Positions 1 to 10,013 are shown, counted from the first letter of the stretch. The stretch is DNA of 64,000 nucleotides from Methanosarcina vacuolata Z-761 (GCF_000969905.1 NZ_CP009520.1:3658001-3722000), one strand, 5' to 3'. Numbers and translations are program-made. The notes: generated from the sequence alone by a model not told the origin.

Positions 1-146
1 TTTGGCAATAATTTGTAAAAGCTAAGTGTTTCCCGACAATCTCTTGCTCCGACCTCCACAAGCACTTTAATTGATTGCTTCCCTAAAAGTTCTTTTGCAA
101 TTTTTACCACTTTATCTACACTTGATTCATAATTCTTCAACGTCAA
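1..146 (-). CDS. Partial methyltransferase-like protein (N-terminus only, FkbM-like?)
   Basis: An open frame runs off the left edge of the window on the minus strand. It reads KNYESSVDKVVKIAKELL, then VLVEVGARDCRETLSFY, which resembles the first strand and glycine loop of SAM-dependent methyltransferases often found in polysaccharide clusters. No ATG is available. An in-frame TAA lies upstream, and two TTG codons (first bases near 146 and 140) are the likely starts, which would overlap the end of the ABC ATPase gene by about 20 nt. It would be the last visible gene of the gmd operon, modifying the exported glycan. The family call rests on about 40 residues and is tentative. Confidence 0.5.
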   Translation of the reverse strand, partial: MTLKNYESSVDKVVKIAKELLGKQSIKVLVEVGARDCRETLSFYKLLP

Positions 147-1398
147 TTTTTTCAGTCTCCCAAAAAAGGTATGGTCTTATAACGCCGTGCATTTGAAGTT
201 TATAATCGCCTCTTGTTATAGCATTCAAATCATCTTGGACACTAAATAAAATTTCTGTTTGGCAATGGATATACACAGGATTGTGTGTTGTGAGTGCAAT
301 ATTAAGAATATAAGTTTCATTGTTTAGCAAATTAGCTGGAATCCACGCAATTGATCTATATTTTCCTTTTGTAAAAATACCCTCAGTTTTAGTTTCTAGG
401 GATTGGAAAACTTTAGTTCCTGCTTGAGTACTTATCAGAAAATTTGCTGAAGGTTTATAACCTTCTTCCAATATTTGGTAAGTTGTTTCTATCCCAAAAT
501 TTTCATTCACTACTATAGTATTAGAAGTTGTACGATCTTTTTTTATAATTCTTACTCTCAAAAGTTTCGTAAATTTATCCCCGATATTTTTTTTATTATA
601 ATCTACATCTAATTTTTTTGGTGATTCTTTAAGCATGTATAAAGATACCATTTCGGTAGGGGTTCCATCTGCAACATTTCTTCCTCCATTCAATAAAATA
701 ACTCGATTGCAAAGAGTAGTGATTGCATCCAGATTATGACTCACAAACAGCACCGTCTTTCCTTTTTTTGCTACATCCTCCATTTTTCCAAGACATTTTT
801 TCTGAAATTCTGCATCTCCCACCGCGAGTATCTCATCCACGAGCAAGATCTCAGGATCAAGATTTGCTGCAACCGAAAAGGCAAGCCGAACCTGCATTCC
901 GCTTGAATATCGTTTTACGGGTGTGTCTAGAAATTTCTCGACGCCTGAAAACTTTACTATCTCTTCAAACTTCTCGTCTATCTCTCTCTTCTTCATTCCG
1001 AGGATAGCTCCATTAAAGTAAATATTCTCTCGTCCTGTAAGCTCAGGATGAAAACCAGTTCCTACTTCAAGGAGACTTCCCACACGACCTCTCAGGATAA
1101 TCTCACCCTCTGTAGGATATGTTATGCGGGAAAGAATCTTAAGAAGAGTACTTTTCCCCGCACCATTTCTACCAATGATGCCAACTATTTCTCCTTGTTC
1201 AATTTCGAAGTTCACATCATTGAGTGCCCAGAATGTATCATTCGGCTTGTGACTTTCCTTCAGCATCTTTAGCGGGTGCCTCACAGCGGAAGTAAAGCTG
1301 TCACAAAATGTCTTGTATGTTCCATCCACACCAATGTTATACTGCTTTGAGAGATGCTTTACCTCTATTATCGGTTTTTCCTTTTTTGACGCCGCCAT
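127..1398 (-). CDS. ABC-2 polysaccharide exporter, ATP-binding subunit (Wzt/TagH type)
   Basis: This 423-residue ATPase energises export of a lipid-linked glycan across the cytoplasmic membrane. Walker A (GRNGAGKS) is at about residues 76-83, the signature SSGMQ near 165, and Walker B (ILLVDEILAVGD) near 185. As in Wzt proteins, the nucleotide-binding domain starts late (residue about 60) after an N-terminal extension, and a C-terminal beta-rich region of about 170 residues (250-423) follows. In O-antigen exporters that region recognises the glycan end cap. The ATG directly follows the TGA of the permease gene, so the two are translationally linked. The C-terminal domain specificity cannot be read from the sequence. 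Confidence 0.93.
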   Translation of the reverse strand: MAASKKEKPIIEVKHLSKQYNIGVDGTYKTFCDSFTSAVRHPLKMLKESHKPNDTFWALNDVNFEIEQGEIVGIIGRNGAGKSTLLKILSRITYPTEGEIILRGRVGSLLEVGTGFHPELTGRENIYFNGAILGMKKREIDEKFEEIVKFSGVEKFLDTPVKRYSSGMQVRLAFSVAANLDPEILLVDEILAVGDAEFQKKCLGKMEDVAKKGKTVLFVSHNLDAITTLCNRVILLNGGRNVADGTPTEMVSLYMLKESPKKLDVDYNKKNIGDKFTKLLRVRIIKKDRTTSNTIVVNENFGIETTYQILEEGYKPSANFLISTQAGTKVFQSLETKTEGIFTKGKYRSIAWIPANLLNNETYILNIALTTHNPVYIHCQTEILFSVQDDLNAITRGDYKLQMHGVIRPYLFWETEKIDVEEL

Positions 1399-2235
1399 TC
1401 AGACCAGATCCGCAAAGTATTTTTCTGTATGCTTGAGGTAGAGTATTCCGCTGACAAAGATAACGATCGTCAGAACCGCCGAGATCCCCAGGCCGACAAA
1501 GTCCACTGAAGTGTATCCAAGTATACATGCACGGTGTGCGTTTATTATCCCTGTTAGAGGATTCAGATAGAGCAGAAATTGCAAATTTTTTCCTGCAATA
1601 TTAGCAGGGTATATTACCGGGGACAAAAACATAAGCAATTGTATAAAGAAAGGAAGGACAAAAATCACATCCCTGTATTTGACACAAATAGATGAGAGCC
1701 AGTAACCTATGCCTGAGGCAAGCAAGAATGTCATTAGCACAATTACCGGTAGCAGGACTATTGTAATATTTGGAACAAACCTATAGTAGAGCATCATTAA
1801 CGCAAGGATGCTCAGAGCAATAGTGTAATCAACAATGCCTGCAAGACATGGAGCCGTTGGAATGAATATCCTTGGCATATAAACCTTTGACAGAAGATTG
1901 GCATTAGTAACTAGACTGTTACTGGATTGGGAAAGGGCATTAGAAAAATAAGTCCAGAGAAGAAGACCTGAGTATGAAAATATAGGATATGGAATTCCTT
2001 CAGATGGCATCTTTGCAAGCCTGCCGAAAATAAGTGTAAAAACTATCATGGTAAAGAACGGTTGCAATAAAGCCCACGATGCCCCCATGATTGTTTGCTT
2101 GTATCTGATCTTGAGTTCTCTTAAAGCGAGAAAGAAGAGAAGTTCCCTGTACTCTTTCAATTCCTGCCAGTTTATATCAAGAAACCCGTATTTTGGGCGG
2201 ATCACCAATTCGTAGTCAGTTATATTTTCAGTCAT
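1399..2235 (-). CDS. ABC-2 polysaccharide exporter, permease subunit (Wzm type)
   Basis: The product has about 278 residues and six predicted membrane spans. The cytoplasmic N-terminus (ELKEYRELLFFLALRELKIR, then YKQTIMGASWALLQP) is typical of the ABC-2 permeases of polysaccharide exporters. The start is placed at the ATG of MTENITDYELV, because homologous permeases begin with this VIRP-type lead-in. An upstream in-frame ATG at 2328 would add 31 polar residues and overlap fcl by 25 nt. Neither start has a clear ribosome binding site. With the downstream ATPase it forms the exporter for the glycan whose GDP-sugar precursor is made by gmd and fcl. Confidence 0.92.
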   Translation of the reverse strand: MTENITDYELVIRPKYGFLDINWQELKEYRELLFFLALRELKIRYKQTIMGASWALLQPFFTMIVFTLIFGRLAKMPSEGIPYPIFSYSGLLLWTYFSNALSQSSNSLVTNANLLSKVYMPRIFIPTAPCLAGIVDYTIALSILALMMLYYRFVPNITIVLLPVIVLMTFLLASGIGYWLSSICVKYRDVIFVLPFFIQLLMFLSPVIYPANIAGKNLQFLLYLNPLTGIINAHRACILGYTSVDFVGLGISAVLTIVIFVSGILYLKHTEKYFADLV

Positions 2236-2303
2236 AGAAAACACATTTTTCTTTTTTGTGGGTCTTATTCTGTTAGATTCTTCATTTATGCAATCAAAAT
2301 CTT

Positions 2304-3242
2304 TCACCTTATTTGATCTTGATACCATTCATAAGTTTTTTTAATTCCATCTTCAAGTAAAATTTTGGCTTTCCATCCCAATCCATTCAACCTCGAAACA
2401 TCCATTAACTTTCTTGGAGTCCCATCAGGCTTTGAAGCATCATAATTAATCTCTCCATCAAACCCTATAATTTCCTTTATTAATTTTACAAGTTCATTGA
2501 TTGTAATATCCTCTCCAACTCCTATATTTACAAACTCTCCTACCTCAGAAAAATTATAATTTTCCATCAAATACACACAAGCATCAGCCATATCATCCAC
2601 ATACATGAACTCCCTGAGAGGCTTGCCTGTACCCCATACAACAACTTCAGGCTCATTATTTACCTTTGCCTCATGGAATTTCCTGATAAGTGCAGGCATT
2701 ACATGGGAAGTTTCAAGATCAAAATTATCATTAGGTCCGTATAGGTTGGTAGGCATAACTGAAATGAAGTTTGTCCCATACTGCTCGTTGTAATGTTTGC
2801 AGAGCCTTATGCCTGCAATCTTTGCGATTGCATAGGCTTCATTTGTCTCTTCAAGGGGGCCAGTCAATAGATATTCTTCTTTGAGAGGCTGAGGAGCGAG
2901 TTTTGGATAAATACAGGAAGAGCCAAGGAAAAGCAGTTTTTTCACTTCATATTTGTAGGCGGAGTGGATAATATTTGATTCGATCATCAGGTTTTCGTAG
3001 ATAAATTCAGCGGGGTAGGTACTATTGGCAAGAATTCCACCCACTTTTGCTGCGGCTAAAAATACATACTCAGGCTTTTCCTGTTCAAAAAATTCATTTA
3101 CAGCTTGCTGGTTTGTAAGGTCAAGTTCTTTGTGGGTACGGAAAATAAGGTTGGTGTAGCCTCTTGATTCAAGTTTTCTTTTGAGGGCTGAACCTACAAG
3201 GCCCCGATGTCCGGCTACGTAAATTTTTGATCCTTTTTCCAT
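2304..3242 (-). CDS. fcl: GDP-L-fucose synthase
   Basis: This is an extended short-chain dehydrogenase (312 residues) that epimerises and reduces GDP-4-keto-6-deoxymannose to GDP-L-fucose with NADPH. The nucleotide loop [12 protein letters not shown] is at residues 9-20. The catalytic SSCIYPK and YAIAKIAG (YxxxK) motifs lie near 107 and 137. Length and motifs fit WcaG/Fcl throughout. An AGGCGATC-like ribosome site precedes the ATG. It follows gmd by 53 nt on the same strand, so the two steps of GDP-fucose synthesis are adjacent and in pathway order. Confidence 0.95.
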   Translation of the reverse strand: MEKGSKIYVAGHRGLVGSALKRKLESRGYTNLIFRTHKELDLTNQQAVNEFFEQEKPEYVFLAAAKVGGILANSTYPAEFIYENLMIESNIIHSAYKYEVKKLLFLGSSCIYPKLAPQPLKEEYLLTGPLEETNEAYAIAKIAGIRLCKHYNEQYGTNFISVMPTNLYGPNDNFDLETSHVMPALIRKFHEAKVNNEPEVVVWGTGKPLREFMYVDDMADACVYLMENYNFSEVGEFVNIGVGEDITINELVKLIKEIIGFDGEINYDASKPDGTPRKLMDVSRLNGLGWKAKILLEDGIKKTYEWYQDQIR

Positions 3243-3295
3243 TTGATCGCCTTTATTTAAAAAGAATTTTACCTCTTGCGGTACTTTTCTGAAAT

Positions 3296-4417
3296 TTACA
3301 AACTCCTGATATCTAATTCCGATTCTACTGAATCTTCCTCAGTTTCCTGACTGGAAGCTAATTTCTCTGCAGGATAATTTTTCAGGACTTCATCTTCATC
3401 AGACTTCACCATCATCTTTACCAGTTCTTCCAGTCTGACTTTTGGTTCCCAGCCAAGTTTCCTTTTTGCTTTTGATGGATCGCCAATCAAAATATCTACT
3501 TCAGTGGGTCTATAATACTCAGGATCTACTTCAACTAAGACTTTATTTGTAAGGGCATCGATTCCAACTTCTTCTTCTCCTTTTCCCTGCCATACTATAT
3601 CGATTCCGAGTTCTTTGAATGCCAGTTCAGTAAATTTCCGGACTGAGTAAGTTTCGCCTGTTGCTATAACGTAATCTTCTGGCTCTTCTTGCTGGAGCAT
3701 CAGCCACATGGCTTCTATATAGTCTTTTGCAAAGCCCCAATCTCTTTTTGAATCAAGGTTTCCAAGGTAAAGCCTATCCTGCATGCCATATTTTATCTTT
3801 GTAGCCGCCATTGTGATTTTTCTTGTCACAAAAGTTTCGCCACGAATTGGAGATTCATGGTTGAACAAAATGCCATTACATGCAAAAATACCATAGGCTT
3901 CTCTATAGTTAATTGTAATCCAGTATGCGTACAGTTTGGCTGCTGCATAAGGGCTTCTTGGGTAAAAAGGAGTTGTTTCTTTCTGGGGGATCTCCTGAAC
4001 CTTTCCGTAGAGTTCACTGGTCGAAGCCTGATAAAACTTCGTTTTCTTTTCAAGGCCCAGGATGCGGATAGCCTCCAGTAGTCTGAGAGTTCCTATGGCA
4101 TCAGAATTTGCTGTATATTCTGGAGTTTCGAAAGATACCTGAACGTGGCTCTGGGCTGCAAGATTGTATATTTCATCAGGCTGAACTTCCTGAACAATGC
4201 GAATCAAATTGGTAGAATCTGTCAAATCCCCATAATGCATGAAAAAATTAACATTTCTCTCATGGGGATCTTTGTAAAGATGATCAATTCTTGCCGTGTT
4301 AAAAGAAGAAGATCGCCGCTTGATTCCATGTACAATGTATCCCTTTTCAAGTAAAAATTCGGCAAGATAAGCACCATCCTGACCTGTAATTCCAGTTATT
4401 AATGCAACTTTGGACAA
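3296..4417 (-). CDS. gmd: GDP-mannose 4,6-dehydratase
   Basis: This enzyme converts GDP-D-mannose to GDP-4-keto-6-deoxy-D-mannose, the first step to GDP-fucose or GDP-rhamnose. The NAD loop [10 protein letters not shown] starts at residue 9. ASTSELYG and [10 protein letters not shown] supply the catalytic Thr/Ser, Glu and YxxxK. At 373 residues it is slightly longer than usual, because an acidic tail ([15 protein letters not shown]) follows the conserved end. The start is a TTG preceded by AGAGGGA, a good ribosome site. It is the first gene of the leftward glycan operon, and its promoter lies in the long gap to its right. Confidence 0.96.
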   Translation of the reverse strand: MSKVALITGITGQDGAYLAEFLLEKGYIVHGIKRRSSSFNTARIDHLYKDPHERNVNFFMHYGDLTDSTNLIRIVQEVQPDEIYNLAAQSHVQVSFETPEYTANSDAIGTLRLLEAIRILGLEKKTKFYQASTSELYGKVQEIPQKETTPFYPRSPYAAAKLYAYWITINYREAYGIFACNGILFNHESPIRGETFVTRKITMAATKIKYGMQDRLYLGNLDSKRDWGFAKDYIEAMWLMLQQEEPEDYVIATGETYSVRKFTELAFKELGIDIVWQGKGEEEVGIDALTNKVLVEVDPEYYRPTEVDILIGDPSKAKRKLGWEPKVRLEELVKMMVKSDEDEVLKNYPAEKLASSQETEEDSVESELDIRSL

Positions 4418-4881
4418 GCTTTTTCCCTCTACTTTATTAAAAATAATAATGATTAATTTATTAAATTTTTAATCTCGTGCCAAGAATAATTTCACTCATC
4501 AATTTAAATCCAAAAGAACGATAATATTAGTTTTTACTTATGAGAGCTTCGTAAAAGTATATTTGATCCTCCAATTGAGATAAAGTACCTACCCAATAAA
4601 GTTAAATACATACCTAAATTTTGGTAAAAATTACTATAGATATTTAAACTTAACATTGCAAATTACCTAATTGTAGAAATGGTTTGACTGTTACTACGCT
4701 CTCATTTAGATATCACTTGAAGTTCCAAACCTGACACAACTTCTCCCATAGGCTTCTGGTCTATATCTAGTACTGCGATTCCTAAGTAGGTTCATAAAAA
4801 TTGAACTTTAAATAGATCCAACGATCATGAATTTTTTCCAGGAAATAAGGAATCTATTTTGGAATCGAAGCGCTAGATTAA

Positions 4882-5013
4882 GAGCCTATCCGAAAAGTGA
4901 TTATCTACTGTAACTTTAACAATAGGCAATTATGTAAAACCGGAATTGATACTTTGATATTATAGATCTATCGTGATTTTTCAACATGCATTACTGACTT
5001 TTCGGATAGGCTC
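4882..5013. mobile_element. MITE with IS5/IS1031-like ends
   Basis: A 132-bp element is bounded by perfect 17-bp inverted repeats, GAGCCTATCCGAAAAGT on the left and its complement on the right. It is flanked on both sides by TAA, a 3-bp duplication of the TNA type made by IS5-family (IS1031-like) transposases. There is no coding capacity. Single similar ends occur at 11234 (GAACCTATCCGAAA) and 20281 (GAGCCTATCCCAAAAG). It is probably mobilised in trans by a full-length IS elsewhere in the genome. Confidence 0.75.
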
Positions 5014-5795
5014 TAAGCAGATAAGCAATTGTTACACCAGCCATCACATAGCAAATGCAACAAAATAATAGTAAATATTACGCAAACCCATTTTTGCCGG
5101 TCTCATTACAAAGACATTGTTCAGGTTCTCATTTAGATCGTTATCTTTACTACTTCGGCAGTCCCCTTAGTTTTTTGCTTATAGTTCCTTGCCAAATTTA
5201 TTAAATCGCAGAGTGAAAAGTTTTCAATATTTATTTGACGATCTTTGTAGCAATTTTATAAATTTTAGTAGTAATTATAAATAAGTTTAACTTTATATAT
5301 TTATCTGTTTAGTTCAAATTCTCATTTTAGCGAAGACAAATATTGTTGAAAGATCCCCAGTAAAAGGGGTTAGAAACTACATGAGTAAAATAAAAAGAGA
5401 GTTAAGGGATAAATTAGTCAATTATTAATCCGGTTAATCGTAATTCCGTTGTGATAGGATAAAACTCTGAATGAAAAACGAATGAAATTGCTACTGCATT
5501 GTGAAGAATTTTATATGATCCATTCTTCTCAATTCAAACATTATTTACATGTGTATTTTACCCTGGCTAAAAGCCTTAATTCTGGGTCTCCCTTTTTATG
5601 ATTTTGTTACCTCTAATTGGGACTTTTAGGAGTTTACGGAATTTACTGCATTTGATAGCTGGTTTGGTTAAATATGCTCTAAACAAACCGTGAATGTATT
5701 GAGATCCCGAATTGCCATTCGAGTACTGTCTCTGGAGGGAAGCAAAAATTGCGTTTAGGGAACACGTGTCCCTTTTCAAAAAAATATATTAACTG

Positions 5796-5818
5796 CAAGC
5801 CTTTTCAAAAAAGGCTTG
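5796..5818. terminator. Hairpin, possible terminator
   Basis: A 10-bp perfect stem (CAAGCCTTTT paired with AAAAGGCTTG) has a 3-nt loop. It lies about 200 nt downstream of the DUF4139 stop, on the side where leftward transcripts would end. No strong T-run follows. Confidence 0.4.
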
Positions 5819-6016
5819 ACCGAAAATCACTACTTAATCGAAAGCTGTGAAATGGTTGAGCTCGAAGTCCTTACCCCTAAACCCTATCCGACGTGATCAA
5901 ACGGCACAAAGGTTGTGTTTTTTTTATTTATTCCACAGTTATATGTTCTGGATTGGATTTTTTGCGGGTTTCGGCAGTATAAATTCCGCTTTTGGCAATT
6001 TGCTGCGGTATTTGGA

Positions 6017-7540
6017 TTAGTAACTGCGTTCCACAGTGTAGGTAACTTTCTTTGAGCCGTCTGCGGGTACGGTTATTTCCCATTCTGCAGTATAGGCATC
6101 TTTTTTCTCGTATGGGTCAGAGGTAGTTGTGATTTCCCAGTCGCCGTAGAAGTTTTCTACGATTTTTACTTTCTGGGACTCAGATTTGTGGTTTTTGATT
6201 TCGGTTTCGTAACTTTCTTTCCAGACATTCGAGCTGATTTTATTGTAATTTGTCTGGGTTCTTTTTCCTGTTACATCAAAAGCGTTTCCGACAACAACTT
6301 TTATCTCTTCATCTTTTGGGGTATGCTTTATGCTGTCTTCCCCGAGGAACTGAAGCTGACCTTCGGAGTCAGTTTTGTATACTCTTAGAACACCGGCAGG
6401 AAGAGGCATTCCAAGACCTTTTTCTTTTGAATTGTTGAAGCTCAGGGCGACCTGGACATCACTGCTTTTTGAGACGTCAAAAACCATTTCCTTTTCTACA
6501 GGCACGGAATTAACAGAGAGCAGAGAGAGTTGCTTTACCTGATTATTCCTGAGAGTAGCCGGCCTTTGAAGAGTATAGAGGTGATACTCAAAGAAGGATT
6601 CCTCAACAAAGCTTTCCTCGGCTGTTTCATATACAACATCCCCTTCTGCAGTTGCCTTTCTCGCAGGCGTTTCCTGTGGCACAGTTACGCGGTTAACTTC
6701 CCCTGCAACCAGTTTAAGTTTGGCATTTTCATAGGTTGTTCCTGCTTCATTATTAACAGTAACCCAACCCTGGATATCGGCCTTCTTATCATCCGCACTG
6801 GTCTTTACGATGTAGTTTGCTTTCCAGCTCATCCCATTTGTAAGATAGGAAGTGAGGACGTTTCTCTTTCCTGCGGCAGGCGAGTAGACCTGCCAGATAA
6901 GGGTAGGCTTTGTAAGCAGCCCGGCAGAGTCAGGAAACTCCACTTTCGAAACTTCGGAAAGGGTTACAACTTTCCCGTCACTTAACTTGAGCACCAATCC
7001 CTTATTGTCATCATAGCTCATGAGAACTCCTGTGTATGTACCTCCTTCTTTTTCGGTTACAGTTATTTCTTTATCCAGAAATGTCTCCAGAAGCTCCTGG
7101 TTGCTCACGAGATCGTACTCATAGTTCTGCTCCAGTACGACAGTATTCTTATTTTTCGTATCCTCAAACATTACTGATGTCGGATCAATAAGAGCAGCAA
7201 CATCCTTATATTCAACCCTGTTCACTCCGGAATCAAGATCGAGTTCCCTTTTTTCTTTTACAAGGGCAAGGTTATTATTGTAAACAGTAACCTCAGTACC
7301 CGAATCAGTTGCCTGAGCACCTGCTGTGAGGATCGCCAATGGGTTTGAAACCTGTACTCTGGTAACTATGCTTGAACTGGATTCTATTCCGTTAACTGCA
7401 GTTTCAGACATATCTGCTTGAGCCGTATTTTCCGCAAAACCGGGACGGAAGGTAAAATCAGGATACACAAAAGCTGCAGATGCGGTCAAAATCAAGCCTG
7501 ATGCCAGAATAAGCCAGATATAACTTTTCTTTATTTTCAT
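6017..7540 (-). CDS. Secreted or membrane-anchored DUF4139 domain protein
   Basis: This 507-residue protein has an N-terminal signal or anchor (residues 6-26, WLILASGLILTASAAFVYP). Its body has the features of DUF4139 proteins: the early VTVYNNNLALVKEKREL strand, a 'VLMSYDDNKGLVLKLSDGK' segment, then WQVYSPAAGKRNVLTSYLTN and MSWKANYIV with the beta-rich domain that follows. No catalytic residues are known for the family. The protein should lie outside the cytoplasmic membrane. It is a single gene with long gaps on both sides and no obvious ribosome site. The function is unknown. Confidence 0.85.
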   Translation of the reverse strand: MKIKKSYIWLILASGLILTASAAFVYPDFTFRPGFAENTAQADMSETAVNGIESSSSIVTRVQVSNPLAILTAGAQATDSGTEVTVYNNNLALVKEKRELDLDSGVNRVEYKDVAALIDPTSVMFEDTKNKNTVVLEQNYEYDLVSNQELLETFLDKEITVTEKEGGTYTGVLMSYDDNKGLVLKLSDGKVVTLSEVSKVEFPDSAGLLTKPTLIWQVYSPAAGKRNVLTSYLTNGMSWKANYIVKTSADDKKADIQGWVTVNNEAGTTYENAKLKLVAGEVNRVTVPQETPARKATAEGDVVYETAEESFVEESFFEYHLYTLQRPATLRNNQVKQLSLLSVNSVPVEKEMVFDVSKSSDVQVALSFNNSKEKGLGMPLPAGVLRVYKTDSEGQLQFLGEDSIKHTPKDEEIKVVVGNAFDVTGKRTQTNYNKISSNVWKESYETEIKNHKSESQKVKIVENFYGDWEITTTSDPYEKKDAYTAEWEITVPADGSKKVTYTVERSY

Positions 7541-8043
7541 GAAAGAGGAGTTGGCAACTTTATTATTTATATTTAGCTTTAGCTGCAGTTTTGTTTGAAG
7601 TTATTTATTTGGTCTCCAATACAGCTTGTGGCTCTTTGTTGCCTTGTGTGAATATCTCATCATATTCTCATAAAATCCAACGCGGTCTTGAATTGAAAAT
7701 AGTATTATCCATAGAGAATAACGAAGAACCTGGTGGCAGTATTAAAATATAGCATCATTTCGACTATAGCTATTTAGAATCACTTGACCTTTGAGTATTG
7801 ACGTGACAATAGCTTTCTACAACGCTTTAAATATGAACTCATGATTTTGAATAGCTTCCTATCATATTCCCTATTCGATTTCTCCTTTTTCAAAGGCTAC
7901 AGGCTGTAATAATTCTATTTTTTATTTTTAGAAGAACAGGAGAGAAGACAGTTATAAATAATATACACAACTACATACTTAATAATTTTATAGAGTGTGG
8001 GTTTAATTGATAGCTTAATTGATGTTTGAAATAATCTAAAAAT
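7541..8043. other. Divergent intergenic region
   Basis: This is the upstream region shared by the leftward DUF4139 gene and the rightward PKD gene. It is AT-rich and holds several TATA-like stretches (for example ATAAATAATATAC near 7955). I see no RNA gene or repeat. Confidence 0.5.
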
Positions 8044-8166
8044 GTGCGCATAACAGGAAACAAACTGGACGATAAATCAGAAAAAAACAAGCTCAAAAAC
8101 GAATCCGATGGCAGAAAATCGGGTAACCGAAAAATATGGAAAAGAACTAAGGATCCGCTCTTATGA
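8044..8166 (+). CDS. Possible 40-residue charged leader ORF
   Basis: A GTG-initiated frame of 40 residues, rich in Lys, Asn and Arg, ends exactly in an ATGA overlap with the start codon of the following PKD gene. This is a classic translational-coupling arrangement. An in-frame TAA lies just upstream of the GTG. There is no known domain and no strong ribosome site. It may be chance, and the coupling geometry is the only support. Confidence 0.25.
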   Translation: MRITGNKLDDKSEKNKLKNESDGRKSGNRKIWKRTKDPLL

Positions 8167-9761
8167 ATCTCATCAAAGCCTTCAGGAATAAAAGCCGTAT
8201 TGAACTCTCAGGCCTTATTTCAGGCTTCGCTCTGATTATTCTATTTGCCTGGATAATTCTCCCTGCCTCAGCCGCAGGGATAGAAGCAAACAGGGAGATT
8301 TCTGCCGAAAAAGTTAATTCAGGCGAAAATTTTGCGGTAACCGTACATATAATTACAGATCAGGATATTGAAGCCCTGACGCTCGATGAAAATCTCCCTG
8401 AAGGGTGGCAGGTAAGCCAGTGGGAAAATAATGGGGCTATGTTCCAGGAAACCAGTACATTCAAAGCATCCACTCTGGAATGGATATGGGTTGAGAACCT
8501 TTCAGCAGGGGAAGAAAAGACAGTTGTATATAATGTGACCGTGCCTTCGGATTCCGAGCCTGGAAACTTTACACTTTCTGGCAGGATTTCTGCTTATTCT
8601 GTTCCTGCTGTCTCCGTGAGCGGATTTTCAGAAATAATGGTTATTTCTTCGCCCGAAGCCAACTTTTCCGCAACTCCCCTCCTTGGGCCTGCACCTCTGA
8701 TTGTCCAGTTCACGGATTTATCTAACTTCAATCCTGATTCCTGGGAGTGGGACTTTGACGGAAACGGGAACATTGACTCAAACGAAAAGAACCCGGCTTA
8801 CACGTATGAGAATCCCGGAACCTACACTGTTATATTAAAGGCAGCTAACAGTACATATGAAAATAATACGTACGGAAATAACACCTACGGAAATAATACG
8901 TACGAAAATAACACCTACGGAAATAATACGTACGAAAATAACACCTACGGAAATAGTACCCGGAAAAAAGCGGGATATATAACTGTGACCGAAAAATCTT
9001 CAAATTCTGGAGAAAACGTAGGAAGTGAAGAAAGTCGCGGGGGAAGTAGTGGAGGAGGTGGAGGAAGTGGGGGAGGCGCAGGTTCTCCAGAATCAACCAA
9101 GAATGTCGAGCTGAAGGAAATTTCAAATGAACAGGTTTTCAAAGGCACTCATACATGTTTTACTTTTAAAGGCGAGGCAAATGAAATAGTCAGTGTGGAA
9201 TTCGATCCGAAAAGGAGTTTCGGAAAAACAACCGCTATTGCAGAAATGCTAAAAAATACATCTTCAATTGTTAAGGAACCTGCCCCCGGAACCGTCTACA
9301 GGAATATAAATCTCTGGGTTGGGAATAGCGGCTTTTCAAACCAGGAAAATTTTGAAAATGCCCGAATAAATTTCAGGGTTAGCAGGACCTGGATTATCAA
9401 ACAGAAAGTCAGCGAAGATGCCATAACCCTGTACCGCTACAGTGAAGGAGCATGGAATCCGCTTCCTACAACCCTCAGCAGAGAAGATGAAGTTTACTTT
9501 TACTTTACCGCAGAAACTCCAGGCTTTTCTCCCTTTGCAATCGCGGGCAGCGAAAAGAGAATTCAGTCGGTTGAAATTCTTTCGCCCATAACCGGAAAAA
9601 ATCAGACCCTGAACGAGGAGAAAACATCTGAAGAGGATAAACAGGGAATTCCTGCTTCAGATATTAAAAAAGAAGAGGCAAAGAGTTCTCCAGGATTTGA
9701 ATTGGACTTTGTAGTAGTTGAATTACTGGTTTTGTATGGCTTATTTAATAAAAAGAGATAA
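8163..9761 (+). CDS. Secreted PKD-domain surface protein with PGF-pre-PGF and PGF-CTERM-like tail
   Basis: This 532-residue exported protein has a signal peptide ending near residue 38 (WIILPASAAG) and a beta-sandwich region at about 40-160. One PKD domain is at about 165-245, recognisable by WEWDFDGNGNIDSNEKNPAYTYENPG. A Thr-Tyr-Asn repeat follows at about 231-265, then a Ser/Gly linker. A domain of the PGF-pre-PGF type (VKELKEISNEQVFKG-like start, ending near SPFAIAG) runs from about 315 to 465. The C-terminus (SSPGFELDFVVVELL then NKKR) looks like a PGF sorting signal for archaeosortase processing and lipid attachment. The repeat supplies many N-N-T sequons for N-glycosylation. It is probably a cell-surface or S-layer-associated adhesin. 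Confidence 0.88.
   Translation: MNLIKAFRNKSRIELSGLISGFALIILFAWIILPASAAGIEANREISAEKVNSGENFAVTVHIITDQDIEALTLDENLPEGWQVSQWENNGAMFQETSTFKASTLEWIWVENLSAGEEKTVVYNVTVPSDSEPGNFTLSGRISAYSVPAVSVSGFSEIMVISSPEANFSATPLLGPAPLIVQFTDLSNFNPDSWEWDFDGNGNIDSNEKNPAYTYENPGTYTVILKAANSTYENNTYGNNTYGNNTYENNTYGNNTYENNTYGNSTRKKAGYITVTEKSSNSGENVGSEESRGGSSGGGGGSGGGAGSPESTKNVELKEISNEQVFKGTHTCFTFKGEANEIVSVEFDPKRSFGKTTAIAEMLKNTSSIVKEPAPGTVYRNINLWVGNSGFSNQENFENARINFRVSRTWIIKQKVSEDAITLYRYSEGAWNPLPTTLSREDEVYFYFTAETPGFSPFAIAGSEKRIQSVEILSPITGKNQTLNEEKTSEEDKQGIPASDIKKEEAKSSPGFELDFVVVELLVLYGLFNKKR
8853..8957 (+). repeat. 15-bp in-frame tandem repeat encoding T-Y-(E/G)-N-N
   Basis: There are seven 15-bp units, alternating ACGTACGAAAATAAC and ACCTACGGAAATAAT types. 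Each encodes Thr-Tyr-Glu/Gly-Asn-Asn, so an N-N-T glycosylation sequon recurs every five residues between the PKD domain and the linker. Confidence 0.9.
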
Positions 9762-9840
9762 TCCGGGAGTAAAAAAGGGAATCTGAAAGAAAATTGGAAA
9801 AGAGAGGCTTTTCTGGGAAAATCTTTTTTCTACAGGTTTT

Positions 9841-9936
9841 ATTTCCCTGTTGATTTCCCTGTTGATTTCCCTGTTGATTTCCCTGTTGATTTCCCTGTTG
9901 ATTTCCCTGTTGATTTCCCTGTTGATTTCCCTGTTG
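9841..9936. repeat. 12-bp minisatellite, 8 copies
   Basis: Eight units of ATTTCCCTGTTG lie in perfect tandem, starting 79 bp after the PKD gene stop codon and about 80 bp before the convergent nucleotidyltransferase gene ends. No reading frame of note crosses it. Confidence 0.95.
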
Positions 9937-10013
9937 AGTTCTCTTTTAACCTGTAATCTCAGTCCGGATACCTTAAACAGAACTTACATTCCTTGAATTT
10001 GCATTTTGCTTTC

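Larger units (their letters stand above)
4418..6016. other. Long non-coding gap with a MITE and a hairpin
   Basis: This 1.6-kb AT-rich gap lies between gmd and the DUF4139 gene, and both read leftwards. It contains a complete MITE (4882-5013) and a terminator-like hairpin (5796-5818). Reading frames here, including one of 67 codons at 5576-5779, have no recognisable product or ribosome site. Confidence 0.6.

Noticed and set aside
5576-5779. 67-codon minus-strand frame in the large gap
   Set aside because: No ribosome site, domain or coding bias is evident, and the surrounding DNA is non-coding.
6530-6985. 151-codon plus-strand frame
   Set aside because: It lies entirely antisense within the DUF4139 gene and has no features of its own.
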